Below, in pieces: positions 1 to 11,115 of a stretch of DNA of 64,000 nucleotides. Within the stretch, counting starts at the first letter, position 1. Each line of letters opens with the position of its first letter. The notes below the pieces were generated by a model, which was not told the DNA's origin, did not search any database, and worked only from the letters and a program-made list of their open reading frames with translations. Source of the stretch: Prorocentrum cordatum (Eukaryota > Sar > Dinophyceae > Prorocentrales > Prorocentraceae). Both the position numbers and the translations under genes were made by a program. Location of the stretch: the NCBI GenBank assembly GCA_963575745.1, contig CAUYUJ010019593.1:287873-351872 (forward strand), written 5' to 3'.

Positions 1-985
1 GCGTCGAGCCCTTTCGAGGCCTCCTCAATATTGAACTTCTCGACGCCGCTCTGTCGCGAGCGCTCGGCCCAGCTCTTGCGGACGATTTTGTCGTGCAGGA
101 GCCCAAGCCCCGCCTTGCGGCCCGCGAGCGGAGCTTCCAAGGCCACCTCGCGAAAGGCAGCGGGTGCGCGCGCCGCTACGTGTGCGCGCTGGCACGTCGC
201 GGACCTGGGGCACAAATCGCTTATGCTCCAAGCAGCGTGCGTGAGATAGCTGCTTAGTGGCAGCTGCCGCAATAGCCCAAGCGTCGTAGGCGAGGTGAAA
301 CTCGGCCCGCGACAACGCGCGCTGACCTGTACTGCCGCACTCAGCCGTCACTCCGTTGGCGTCTGCGTCGTCGACCCCGTGGGCGCTCGCGGCCCAGGTC
401 GGGAAAAAGCCGCGCAAATCAGAGTAAACGAAAGGATTCGCGCAGCCCCTCTTTCTCGCGCGTAAGACCTCGGCAGCCATCCAATCACATTTCTCGCTCC
501 TGTGCAAGGCAGCGACCGCTGTCACCGCCGCTGGCGCGCTCACGTGAGGGCGCACCTCGGCCAGATCGTCTGGCTGAGGCCGTTCAACGTAATCGTCGCC
601 AACTCAGCGCCCACGTCTACGTGGTGTACGGGGGCGGCCATTTCCACATTGGCCTCCGCCCCGATGCCAGCGTGCAGACCAGGGGGGCTCGCCGGGCGCG
701 CTCGCGTGCGCTACCTGCTTACCCGCAGTTGTGGCGCGCTCCAGCGCGCGGCGGAGCGCGCCTTTCACGCCCGCCGGCAAGCCCTCCGAGCCTGACAGCT
801 CTTCTAGCCGAATGTTCGCCAGCTGCGCCGGCGTCAGCAGCTTATTAGCGCCTGGGCAGTCAATCGCAGCCTTGTATTCGATGTACGAGCATTCTGCCCC
901 GAACACGGGGTCTTGGCGCAGAAAGCTCAGCAGCGGTCCGTCCGCCATCGCGAACAAAGAAGCCAGAGAACACCAGCGTCGCACT
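1..985 (-). pseudogene. retroelement-associated protein, fragment in several frames
   Basis: Three consecutive minus-strand pieces read like one protein but lie in different frames. The 5' piece (about 985-690) carries MADGPLLSFLRQDPVFGAEC. The middle piece (about 555-230) carries NPFVYSDLRGFFPTWAAS and LSRAEFHLAYDAWAIAAAAT. The last piece (about 215 to the window edge) carries GLLHDKIVRKSWAERS and FNIEEASKGLDA. The pattern FxLAYDxWAxAAxATKQL followed by an EHKR stretch is one I associate with proteins encoded upstream of dinoflagellate LINE reverse transcriptases; that link is from memory. Frame changes near 215 and 560-690 could be introns, but no clean GT-AG pair restores the frame, so a decayed copy is more likely. 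The reading frame is still open at base 1, so the sequence continues to the left. Confidence 0.5.
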
Positions 986-1276
986 GCTCGCGCACGCGGG
1001 GATCACGCGGCGGGCCGACTGCAACGCAGCGCACTCAACGCGCGTACAGAAAGACGGCGACGCCGGTAGCAACACGAGCGAGGTGCCTGCAGATACCTGG
1101 TCCGCCGCTTCGCAGTCGCAAAACGAACGCGCGCACCCCGAACGCGGGGGGGGAACGGCGGCGCCGGGAGCGCAACGCGAGATGCCTGCGGAAACCTGGC
1201 CCGCTAATGGCCGTGAGCGCGGGTCACGCGTCTTACCGAGCGGGCAGGCGCTGGCCAGCTGGTCGATCCTCGCGCT

Positions 1277-2340
1277 TCATGCGCACGGCCCAAGCGGCGC
1301 CGTGGCCGTCAGCTCCATCGAGGGGCTGCCTGAGGGCCCTGCGGCAGATGTGCGCCTCCGTGGCGACGATCTGCTGCGATCGCGCTGGGGGGCTGGATGC
1401 TCCCGCCGCCCGCGCGCGCGACAGTAAGAACACGCAAAAGGGCCAATGTGGCACGTCTCGCGAAATGAGGCGGGCTGCGTTGACGGCACCTCGTCGTCAG
1501 ACGACGTCGCGGCGTACTTAGTAGCCCGCGCAGCGACCCTTATGCGGCCTCCAGTTGCGGGACGGAGCGCGCAAATCCACACTGGGACGACACGCGCGGC
1601 ACGAGCGCGCGCGTTTGTTAAAAGCGTTGTGGTCGCGTGCGCCGCCCTAGGCGCCCGCGACCCGCGCTGGCGGGCGCGCTCGCAGCTTTGCCCGGCGGAA
1701 GTGCGCTTCATCGCCGCTGTCTGGATTGTCCATTAGATGGTAGCGTATCACGGGCGCAGAGACGATCTGAGGCTTAGCGTAGCCCATTATGATATGGCGG
1801 ACGTCGCGCGGCAAACGCGGTGCGCATTGGGCCAGGGCGAAGCGCAGTTCAGCTCATACCTGCTCCAGCCTTACTAACCGAGGGCCGACTGCTCCGAGTC
1901 GGGCTGGCGACCAGCAGCTCTCGTTGGCAGGTGGTGCTGGCATTGCTAGGGGCGGGCCCCTTGGCGCTCGCCCCTGCAGCCTGGGGCCCGCCCCCTTAAC
2001 CAGCAGGTAGCGAAGCCGCTCGCGCGCCTGCGACAACACTGTGTCTGCGTACGCGACCCGCGCGCGGGATGCGGTGCGCACCAAGGGGCCCCTTTCTGTT
2101 TTCGCCTCGAACGGCGCGAGCGCCGCCTGCGCAGCCTGCTCCGCCATCGCAAGCAAGCAGAAACCGCTGACTTCACCCGACATTCGGAGCCGCTGCGAAC
2201 CTGCGGCAGTCAGAACAAAAACCGTCGACCGACGGCGGGAGTTCGCTGCCTTTGCGCTGCGAGTCTGGCGCGCTGCGAGTCTCGCGCTCGACTGTTCACT
2301 GGGAATGCGAAAGAAACGTTTGCAACGATTGGCCACTATG
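1277..2340 (-). pseudogene. possible upstream part of the same retroelement protein
   Basis: Two minus-strand open stretches lie upstream of the preceding feature. One (about 1711-1277) contains KYAATSSDDEVPSTQPAS followed by a Cys/His-containing CHIGPFACSYC. The other (about 2336-1854) contains LAPFEAKTERGPLVRTASRA and LSQARERLRYLLVKGAGP. They look more protein-like than the other frames here and share strand with the 1-985 fragments, so they may be the N-terminal part of the same element. No domain is recognised with certainty. Region 985-1277 between them is very GC-rich and shows nothing I can name. Confidence 0.28.
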
Positions 2341-2745
2341 GGCCTCCAAGCGAAACGCGCGGGTCTGTTGGCAGTCAGGCAAGCCGCAACGGCCGCCCTA
2401 TCGAAGATTGGCCGCTCTAGGGCCGCCAGACATGCGGGCTGGCATCGGCTGCCCTGCTACTGAATGGCCACTCTGGGCCGCCAGACGAGGGTCGCTCTGG
2501 ACCCGCGAGGGGGGAACCCTATGGGTACGTTGGTCACACTGGGCCGACGTAAGAGGCCACTCTGGGCTTGATAGCAATGCCGTGACCCCTCAGGGCCGTG
2601 AAACAGACTCCGCCAGGGTGGAGAAACAACGCGTAGGTCACCAAGGACCAGCGGTGTTGGCCCGAGGTGAACCAAGGGACACAGGACCCGCAGGGAAAAG
2701 CCCTAGACAACGACACCCACGAGGGGCCACACTGGGCCAGAAAAG
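2325..2745. repeat. degenerate GGCCACTCTGGGCC interspersed motif
   Basis: The words GGCCACTATGGGCC, GGCCGCTCTAGGGCC, GGCCACTCTGGGCC, GGTCACACTGGGCC and GGCCACACTGGGCC recur at irregular spacing of about 20-160 bases. Each is roughly palindromic (GGCC...GGCC). No gene is visible from 2340 to about 3180 apart from this motif family. Confidence 0.55.
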
Positions 2746-3179
2746 AAGCGCGACCGCGGTCGCGTCCGACGCACTCTGGCGAACGGACGCCCCGCGCGTC
2801 GCCCCCAGGGTTGGTCCAGAGCCGCACACTGGCAGACAGAGGACCACGCCCCGGCCAGCCGCCCCACCCTAAGAGTGCACACTAGGCAGGTGGGGCGCTG
2901 CAGACATGACCGGGTGCTTGATATCCCGCCCCGCGGCCAAGCGGCAAAGAGGAGACATCGCGACCGTGCGCGGAGGAGCGGAGGGAGGAAGGACCCCGAC
3001 GCACGGCCGCGCGGCACGCCAGCACGCCCGCGCGGGGCCTGGCCCGCCCGACGTAGCGGCGGCGCGTGGCGGGTGGACATGCGGGCGCCCGCCATCGCGC
3101 GGTGCGCCGACGGCGGGACACTCCCGCCTGGGGGCGTCGACTTATGACTTGCAATAACAAGTTACTACTGCCCGCTAAT

Positions 3180-4050
3180 CAACCAACTGGTGCGGGGCCA
3201 CACGAATGGCGATACCAATGAGATCGATCAAAATCGAAGTGGATATGATTTGCTCGGCCCCCCTGGATGGATCATGGCCTAACGTATCTTCTGGGCGCGA
3301 TCTTCGTGAGTGCACGCACGGAGAATCGGGGAGATGCCCAAATATGGTCGAAGACGGATGTGGCTGCCAAGCAATGCTCCGAGATGCTGCCAAGGCCGCG
3401 CGGTGCCAAGCAGTGGAAGTTCAATCAAGAGCTCGCGGTGGCCTCGGACGGCTAATTGGCCGCCTTCTCCAACGAAAACGAATTACTCTTCCTCGCAATG
3501 GTGTGCGCGATCTCCACGGCGGGCGTCCGCTGCGTGAAATCTGTGGATGGCCAAGTCAAACCCTCCCAGCATGCCTCCAGGGTCCCTTCCCCTCCTCCCC
3601 CTCCCAATGGATAATATAATCTCGCAGTGATCTCTGTTATCCAGGGAGGTGCCACGCAGAGCATATCGTCAGGGGATAGAATTCTGCTCGACAGCTTGGC
3701 ACGCATCAGGTTCTATGGCAACGTCGACATTTTTCGAACCCAAAGCGTTTCAATACACTCGGCGGACCCGTGTAATGAGCCTGCGGACGCACTTTCACAC
3801 TTGTTTCAATGCAGTAGGTCCATTTCTCTCCTCCATTATTGGCGCGATCGCCAGCTTTTGGAGCATGGGTGTGGCTAGAATTCGTGCGCTCGGATGCTCG
3901 CGCGCAGTATCCCCCCCCAGAGGGCCAGCCACTTCCGAGGCCCATAGCACCTGTGAGTGCACGGCGTTGCCAGCGTGGCTCTGCCGAGCCCAGAATCCCT
4001 TGTCAAAAGCTCCCATGGCTCCAAAAAGGTGTTAACACTCGAGCGCCCTT
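3180..4050 (+). other. no certain gene; probable 5' flank of the LINE
   Basis: Several short plus-strand open stretches exist, for example RGAKQWKFNQELAVASDG near 3400-3455 and MVCAISTAGVRCVKSVDG near 3500-3560, but none carries a recognisable domain and frames change often. Because it lies immediately upstream of the endonuclease domain, it may be the ORF1 or linker region of the same damaged element. This is inference. Confidence 0.25.
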
Positions 4051-4053
4051 TGC

Positions 4054-5300
4054 GTGGTCTCCGCCAACGTGCTCGCCATGGGCCCCAGGGCCTGCAGGGC
4101 CAAGAAGGTTTCTGGCTTGTGTCTTCCAGGTCGCATGGCCCTTCTGGGCCACATGTTCGCTGAGCGCCACGTCTTCCTGGCAAGCGCTCCAGAGACTCGC
4201 TTTCCCCGAGACGGGTATTCTACGGTAGGAGATTATCGCGCTATTCGCGCCAATGCTGACGCTCGCCGCCGTTTTGGATGCTCGCTTTGGATGAATACGA
4301 AGTGTACGTGCGGAGGGTCATGCCGGCCCAACGCCAAGCATTGCAGAGCTTTGTGCGCGTCACCTCGCCTGCTCATCATGGCCACCAAGCACGGCGCTTT
4401 CAATTTGCACGTGATTGTCGGGCACGCGCCCCGCAATGCAGCAAGCAAAGCTTCCATCGACGAGTGGTGGAACTCATTTTCCCACGCCTGCGCCACCTCA
4501 TCGATCCTGTCATCCCGGAGATCCATCTCTTGGACGCCCATGCTCGGGTTGGGCCCAGCGTTTCTAATGTAGTCGGTAGCGTCCATCCAGAAACCCAGAA
4601 CTACACAGGTCAATGTTTTCACGAGGCCCTACTGGCGCGGTTGCTTTGGCTTCCAGCTACCTTCCTTTCTTCCAGCGCCAGCGGGGTTACTTGGTTCGCT
4701 CCTTCAAGTGCCGCCACAGAGAAAGGCAGAAGGATCGACTACATCGCGCGCTCGCGTGGCGTCTTGGTGCTTCTATCCGAAGTTAAGGGCGAGATCGATT
4801 TGGCAATCTTCATTGTTGCACAGGGCAGTGGGGGCTTTACTTCAAATTCCGCGTCTTTCACAAACATCGCCAGGTCACTGATTATCCTACGATCGACTGC
4901 GACCCGTCAGCCTGCAAATGCCCACTTGCAGTGCAAGATTTTGCCGACCATGCCGCCCAGTTCGCACCGTGCCCGGATATTTTCTGTTCATCCTAATGAC
5001 CATTGCCAGATGCTGGTGGGCTATCAACATACCTCCCTGCCCATGTCCCCCCCGCCCAAGAGCTCTGGTCGAGGGTGCTCGCAGAGGCCGGCGTGGATTT
5101 CATCGGCTTCCCTCGAGCACATGGGCGTTAGGGTGGCCCCGCGGCGGCAGCGGTTTATCTTGCCATGTGTTTCAGAACCTGGGTTATCCCTGCTCGTGCC
5201 CCATGAGTCTCTCAAAAGAGCCGCTCTTGGGTCGCCAATTCTCGTGGGCTGCCGCCTTCGCCCCATGCGCCGTCGCGGTCTACCTGGCTCCTGAGGGCTT
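4054..5300 (+). pseudogene. LINE apurinic/apyrimidinic-type endonuclease domain, frameshifted
   Basis: The exonuclease-endonuclease-phosphatase fold of a non-LTR retrotransposon is readable in two frames. Frame one gives the start SANVL (Asn codon at 4066), PETR with the metal-binding Glu at 4192, then CASPRLLIMATKH and GHAP with His at 4423. A frameshift near 4480-4520 moves the reading to a second frame with LLDAHARVGP (Asp at 4533), LLWLPATF, GVTWF and RRIDYIARS (Asp at 4737). In this family the middle motif is normally D-x-N; here Asn is His at 4539. After 4780 the reading moves to yet another frame (DYPTIDCDP, QDFADHAAQFAP). The enzyme would nick target DNA to prime reverse transcription; this copy cannot make an intact one. 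Domain order and motifs are seen directly; the family assignment rests on known EEP motifs. Confidence 0.72.
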
Positions 5301-5319
5301 CTGAGGCTTCCCATGGGGC

Positions 5320-7515
5320 TTGGATTTCCTTGCGGGGCGTGCTCAGAAAGGTACTCGCGTGCCTCCTTGCGCGCCAAGTTGGGGCCGTCGCGTCGGGGCG
5401 CCCTCCAGGGCCGCGTGGCTGCGCCTGGCAGGCAACGGCGTCGAGGCTCCTGCCTCGGGTTTAACCTGCGGGCTTCAGCTGGGCCCCAGTGGGGACTTAC
5501 CAGTCTTATTTGGACAGGGGAATGGCGAAGTGGTGTGCGTCAGCTTGCCGCCCGCACTCACGCGCGCAGGCGCCTTGACGCTGGCGGCGCCCACCCGCTG
5601 CGCTAAAAACTTTGAGTTCGGGCAGGTGCTCGTGCGCGCCACTCAGACGTCGCCAGGGGGCGCACCGGCGCCTGGTCGGTCAAAGCCGACTCGAGAGCCC
5701 GCGCGCGTCTGAAGCATAATTGGAGCTTGCTCGCGCAGGAAGGTGCGCTCCAAGCCCTCGCGCATGCTTCGCGGTTTCAACGACGTCCCGCTTGCTGCCG
5801 AAAGCGATGTCGCGCTGACATGGGCTCGGCCCTCTGCTGCTAATGATGTAGCGGCAGTCTTTCCAAATGCTGATTTGTATTGGTTTTCCAAAATTTTACC
5901 AGATCTCCCGGGTTCCTTGGTCAACGAGCTAGAGTGCGCCATCCATGACCTACCCGCCGCCGGCCAGCTCTACAGCAGTTGCGAGCGCGCCAGGGGTGCT
6001 GCCGCAGGCCTGGATGATATCGCAAGGCGAACGCTCGTCAAGCTTACCGACCCATTTCCAACCTCCTCTTCCCTCTCATCGCCGAAGATTTCCTCGGGGC
6101 GCAGGGGCCCATGCAGTGGGGGGGGGGGTGTGTGGATTCCACGGGTCTTTATTCGAGAGTGGGGGCCCTGGGGATCGCATTTGTTGCCGATCTATATTGG
6201 GATCATCTCAGCTCGGTAAACTTCGAGATCGTTCGCGCGCTCGCATCTGGCGCCGTCTCCCCAGGCAGCAGGCCCCCGACAGTGTGGAGGCGTGCCTGGG
6301 GTAAGCGCGAACTATGCAGCGTTGGTGCTGCGCTTATATCAGCCGCTCGCCCAAGCTCGCCATCTTTCTGAAATGTTCGCGCCGTGGGATGCGGTGCAGG
6401 CCTGTTGCAAGTGCTTCAGGGAATTGATGTTCGCTGCCAAATCTTCCTCCCTCCCTCGGCTTCCTGTGTTGGCTGGTCTTGCCGAGGATGTGGCTAGCGA
6501 GCTTGGTAAACTTGTAGATCTATGTTACCCTGGAGGCTGCGTGCGCTAGCGGCTGATGCTTATCATTGTTCTGGGTTTGTGGTTCCAAGCAGCGAACGTA
6601 TCGATTTCCCCGCTATCGGCTCGGCCCCAGGACAAATAGGTGATGCCATCTACATTTTCGTTATGCCTTCCATCGTGCCTCTCGTCCAGAGCAAGCTCTT
6701 AGCGCTCGGCCTAGAAGTTCGATGTCCTGCCTCGCAGACTCACCCCGTCGCGCAGCAAGTTGACTACTCAGAGGCGGTCTACACGGAGCGCATTATTATT
6801 ATTATTATTATTATTATTTATTTTTCCCCTACCCCTCTTCTTCTCCTAGCCATCGCCCCCTTCATTATCGGCGTTGCCGAGAGAGGACTACGCGCAGGTA
6901 GAAACAAACCAACCAGTGTTTTGCAATTGCGAGGTCCCCGTTCCCATCGTGCCAAACTGGCCCTCTGGGGGGGCGCTGGGGCCGTCGTCAATGTCTGCGC
7001 TCAGGCGCGCGGCGCGTTGGAGTTCCACGCTGTCAGGCAGGGCGCGCAATTGGGCGCGGTCTTGGACGGGGGGGGGGGGGGGGGCAGCGTGGGACCAGAG
7101 TTGGCCCATCGGGCCCAACGTTCATCGGGATCTTGGCCCACCTTGCGCAATTCCGCAGGGGGCCCTGGTTGGGGCAGCAGGTCGGTTTTACATTGAGATC
7201 CTCTCGGGTCGGCTCTGCAACTCAGGTAACTGGCCCTCGCTCACATCGGCCCAGCGCGCTAGTTTGGCGGGCGACATTGTTCGCGTGTGTCGGGCCATCA
7301 TGCGCGAACCGCGCACGGGCGACGCCGCCATGAGCAATGCACAAATGTTTGGCGTGGTGTCCAAGTCGTCTCTGGACATGTGCATGATCACCCATCGTCT
7401 ACGTCTGTCCGGGCGCCTGCTTTGCAATGGCTCTTGCCATCTCACTGCGTTAGCTGGAGCTGTTTACCGCGGGCCCCCACCTCTGCAGCCACTCATGGGT
7501 CAGGCGCGTGATTGA
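5320..7515 (+). pseudogene. LINE reverse transcriptase and C-terminal region, degenerate
   Basis: Downstream of the endonuclease, protein-like plus-strand pieces continue in changing frames: PDLPGSLVNELECAIHDLPA (about 5908), RLYQPLAQARHLSEMFAPWD (about 6325), LPRLPVLAGLAEDVASEL (about 6458), GDAIYIFVMPSIVPLVQSKL (about 6640), and SLDMCMITHRLRLSGRLL (about 7370). The last resembles the pre-C-terminal stretch of dinoflagellate LINE proteins. I could not find an intact RT palm motif (F/Y-x-D-D), so the catalytic core is lost or scrambled here. A (TTA)n microsatellite at 6791-6820 and a G run near 7068-7083 interrupt it. The label rests mainly on position between a clear endonuclease and a clear C-terminal finger. 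Confidence 0.5.
6791..6821. repeat. (ATT)n microsatellite
   Basis: About nine ATT units lie inside the degenerate LINE, giving an Ile run in one frame. This is an ordinary slippage tract. Confidence 0.9.
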
Positions 7516-7586
7516 TGATGTTTTTTGGCTTCGCCAATGCTCGAACATCGTGCAGCGCCGTGAGGCCCTGGTAAGGATCTAAAGCC

Positions 7587-8161
7587 ATGGGGAACTTTCG
7601 TTCGCCACTTCTTGCTCGAGTGGAAACGGCTGATCCGTGCCGCGCTCACGAGTGCCGTTGCTTTCCACAGGCGCAACATCTTGTTTCAGGTGCTATGCGA
7701 TGCTGGTTTTCCTTGGCCCGTCTCGGCCCCCTGCACCTTCTTCGTGCTCGAGAGGCCCCAGTGGCCCCCCTGAATATATGCGCGTGGTGCCCCGCTGCGT
7801 TGCCAGTGGGCCGTAGGCTCCTTCAACGCATTGCCTACGCGCGCCGTTCACAAGCGCATGTCATGCGACGAGCACTTGGGCCAGGCACATCATGCGTCTA
7901 CTGTCACATGATATTCGCCCATCGACGAGGTCTTGTGGAACGCCTTGCTATGGGCTCCCCAGTTTGCGCCGCGGCAGTTGCTGCGCGCGGATCTGGCACC
8001 AATGCCGACGCACTTGCCATGTTGAGCGAGAAAGCTGCTGCTGAAACAACAAAACACCGCAAGGCAGGACTCGGAATATGGCGACATGAACATCCAGCCT
8101 ACAAGGGGCCCCGGCCAGGCCAACTACCGATTTCGAGCAGCAAATTCTCCCGCTTCTGAAC
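7587..8161 (+). pseudogene. LINE C-terminal zinc-finger-like segment
   Basis: An open stretch of 190 codons ends in a stop at 8159. It contains SCVYCHMIFAHRRGLVERL followed by GSPVCAAAV, that is C-x2-C (7893-7904), a basic helix, and a Cys at 7965. The pattern C-x2-C-x-x-F...R-x-x-L...S-P-x-C is the small finger I associate with the C-terminus of dinoflagellate LINE proteins; it probably binds nucleic acid during integration. The usual His before the S-P-x-C is an Arg/Leu context here, so metal binding may be lost. It shares strand and order with the endonuclease and RT pieces, supporting one element from about 4.05 to 8.16 kb. Confidence 0.58.
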
Positions 8162-8164
8162 GTT

Positions 8165-9780
8165 TCTGAGGCCCGCTCCCTTCCAGTTGAATCGGGCTAC
8201 GTTTTTAATGACGAAGCCATCGCGGCCATGACTGCCCCTCTCTGACCCAGAGCAGGCCGAACCGTTCGCTCCTGCTGGCCCCAAGACCCTGGATGATCGT
8301 TTCTGGCCGTTCATGCCACAGGATTTCTAAGGATTTGCCGCCCTTGGCTTGCCATATAAAATCCGCCGTTCCACCATTTTCGCTTTGAATCTGGTTTCTG
8401 GAACGAGGCGCTCTGGCGGCATTCAATGGAATCTCAAAATCGTTCGTGTCGACCCCAGTTTCGAGCTGTATTGTTTGTCTTTCGATATTGCTATCGATGT
8501 GACTCGCGGAGATCTGACCAGCGAAAGCGCTCTCGGAATTTGGGTCGAGCACGTTCGAGCCAGGAGGATGTTCAACTGAGGCGGGGGGGCCCATTGTGAG
8601 ACGTGGTCGGTGGTGCGAGGGCCCCCCCCCGCGTCTCAGGACGACCGCGCGCGCTTGGGGAGTTCCAGACTGCACCCCCAGGCTAGCTGAACAGACTGGC
8701 CATCGCTCGGACGTCCATTCCCTGTGTTTTTTTTTAGTTTTTTTTTGTTTTTTTTGTTTTGTTTTTTGTTGTTGTTGCTTTTTTTGTTGTTTTTGTTTTG
8801 TTGCCAAGTGATCAAGGATGCTCCTCGATGGTCCTCGCCAAAGGGAAAACGCACACGTCCGAGCGATACAGGTAGGCTCTCAGTTGCTCTTCGCTCTAGT
8901 CACCCTCCTTGCCGAGCACCTGCGTGCTGGCGCGGCGGGGTGGGGGGGGCACCCCATGCCCCCTGATGGGCTTCCCCGCGCTCTCACCTCCTTCCGTTGG
9001 CCCCCGCTCGTTGCCCCTGTTTCGGCTGCCCTTGCGAGTTCCACGGTTTTTGAACAATGCGAGCACATGGCCTCTGACGCTGATTTGCCGTCAGTCGGTC
9101 GAGCGCCCACTCGCATTATAGGAATCATGATGCCAGAGCTCCAAGTTCAGTTGAAGTCAACGCCTGGAGGAGGCAGATGCTCCCATGGTCGTTCAGTACA
9201 CATGCCTCTGCCAAGCAAAGATAGGCATCACCGTTTCAAAACAGCTTGCAAACACGTTTGCCCTGTTGGTCTGTGTTGGATCATCGCCCGCGCTGTTTAC
9301 TCTTCAATTTTGTCTTTTCTCCCCAGTCCAGATGAGGACCCGGATGTGATCTTCCAGCCTGGCTCTGGTGAAAACCTAGAAGGCCTCCGATTTTTTTTAC
9401 GTTCCCTGAAGGGAAGAAGCGGCTAAACGTTACCTATTTCCTCCTGACTTTGCCTTTAAGAAACGCCGCAGGACGACGCGGATCTCGAATCTCACAGGTT
9501 TATCCGTTAATCCGCTGCTGATTCTCACTCTGAGGCCAATGAGATCTCAGATCCCAGTCCAGCTCCGAAGCCCGACGAGCTGGACCACATTGGGGCGGAG
9601 GGGCGGACGGACGGACGCTGCAATTCGCGCCGGAGCGCGACCCTCTAAGAGCGCAGTGGGGGTACCAGAACGCCGAAATTCATTGCACGATGCTCCGCAA
9701 TTGAACTTTGCCAGTGAGAAGCATTTGACATGCAGAACGTGGGTGCTTCGGCCTTTTTGGTCAGCCCTGTTCGCTCACCT
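8165..9780. other. no recognised gene; contains a T-rich tract
   Basis: Open stretches on both strands show no codon bias or domain. A T/G tract sits at about 8729-8802, and a short C/G-rich block at 8580-8640. Nothing else is assigned. Confidence 0.4.
8727..8803. repeat. T-rich tract (poly-A on the minus strand)
   Basis: About 75 bases are almost pure T with scattered G, e.g. TTTTTTTTTT and TTGTTGTTG. Read on the minus strand it is an A-rich tail. It could be the tail of a retroposed minus-strand sequence lying at higher coordinates, but no target-site duplication was found. Confidence 0.75.
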
Positions 9781-9965
9781 CCCCCCTTTCCCCTCGACCC
9801 GTCGTCGACGTCGTTGGTCCTTCCGCCTCCTCCCCCTCCCGCCTTGACTGAGGAGCAGCGCACTCGGATCGAGGCTAACCGTGCCTTTGCCCGCGCCCGC
9901 AGGGAAGCCCGCGCCCGCAGGAAGCACGCTGCCAGAACTCCTGGGGCCGCCGGAAGCGTTCTCCG
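9780..9965 (+). CDS. candidate exon, EEQRxRIExNR motif
   Basis: A short plus-strand open stretch reads a Pro-rich run and then ALTEEQRTRIEANRAFAR followed by Ala/Arg-rich sequence. The pattern L-T-x-E-Q-R-x-R-I-E-x-N-R is a basic helix found near the N-terminus of several DNA-repair and chromatin proteins. Third positions are mostly C or G. The frame continues as low-complexity sequence and boundaries are not defined. Function is not assigned. Confidence 0.35.
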
Positions 9966-10159
9966 AGGATCCTTCTTCCCGCAAGCTGGGGGCAGCCCTG
10001 GGGATCGCCGTTTTGGCAACGAAGTCGACGGCCAGGCGGGAGCTTCCTCTGCTGCCGCCGCCGTGTCTTTTCTGTTTTTGCTGGATCAATCAAGCCCTCA
10101 TCAAGCACGCACCGAGCGAAACCGCGCGTCGCAGCATCCCCCCCACCATAGGTGGATAA

Positions 10160-10465
10160 GGAAAATGAAGATGAGGAGGAAGAAGAGGAACAGGAGGAGG
10201 GGGTGGGGAGGAGGAGGAGGAGGAGGAGGAGGAGGAGGAGGAGGAGGAGGAGGTGGTGGAGGAGGAGGAGGATAAAAAAGAGGAGGAGGAGGCGGAAGAG
10301 AAGGATGATGATGATGATGATGATGAGGAGGAGGAGGAGGAGGAGGAGGAGAAGGAGGAGGAGGAGAGGAAGGGAGTGCGAGGAGGAGGAGGCGAAGGAG
10401 GAGGATGAGGAGGAAGAGGAGGCGGAATAACAATAATAACATGAGTAATAACAATAAGGATAATA
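10160..10465. repeat. compound (GGA)n / (GAT)n / (AAT)n microsatellite
   Basis: Purine-rich GGA triplets dominate from 10166, with an ATG/ATGATG block at about 10303-10327 and an AATAAT block from 10428. Long G/E/R or P-rich open frames across it are artefacts of the triplet period. Confidence 0.92.
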
Positions 10466-10659
10466 GTTCTAATGACACTCGTCGAATCGTACTAATAGGA
10501 ATAATAAGACACATGCTAAGAACCATGATGAGAATCATGGTAATTGGACTACTAAGAACAATAAGAAGAGGACCTCGGCACACGCCGCCCACGACCCCGC
10601 CCGCTCCGAGGGGGTGGATCACCGCGGCTGTTTCGGGGGTCGGGGTGGCACGGCGTTTC

Positions 10660-11115
10660 GGTCGGTTTTGGCTTCCCATAGATTCGGGGCGCGGACTGAC
10701 AATGCATCTATTTATTTCGGCTGGCGACCGCGTCTCGAAGGACAAGGTGTTGCAGATGGCGCCTTCCTTCAAGGAACCGCTGAACCACGGCATCGAGTTC
10801 TTGTGCATCAAGCGCCAGGTGGAGGACCGTTGCCCTGAGTTGGCAGATCTCTTTCATGTGGCTGGCAACGGCGGCCACGACACAGAGCAGACGCCGTCAA
10901 ATGTTTACCACTCTGCTCACATCCACAAGAGGCCGGCAACGCAGAAAAAGAACACGGGCAACGTAGATTGGCAAAAGCTCACGGCGTCGCTCGAGCGCTC
11001 CGCGCAGTACCTCCACGGCCAGGCCGGAGACTTGCGTGCGTTCGTGAAGCACTGTTCGGGCGGCACGGTTCTGAGATGGTTGCACGAGCTCCATTCTTGG
11101 GTCGAAGACGTGCAG
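10660..11115 (+). CDS. exon of an unknown conserved-looking protein
   Basis: A reading frame from about 10680 to 11115 has very strong C/G use at third positions, unlike every neighbouring sequence, and reads as a normal globular protein: KVLQMAPSFKEPLNHGIEF, KRQVEDRCPELADLFHVAG, KLTASLERSAQYLHGQAG and FVKHCSGGTVLRWLHELHSW. A plausible acceptor (TTGGCTTCCCATAG) ends at 10682, and a good donor follows GACGTGCAG at 11115/11116 (GTTTACC). Alternatively translation could start at the ATG at 10701. After 11116 the same frame quickly loses codon bias, supporting an intron. No domain is recognised. This is one of the few undamaged coding segments in the window. Confidence 0.62.
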
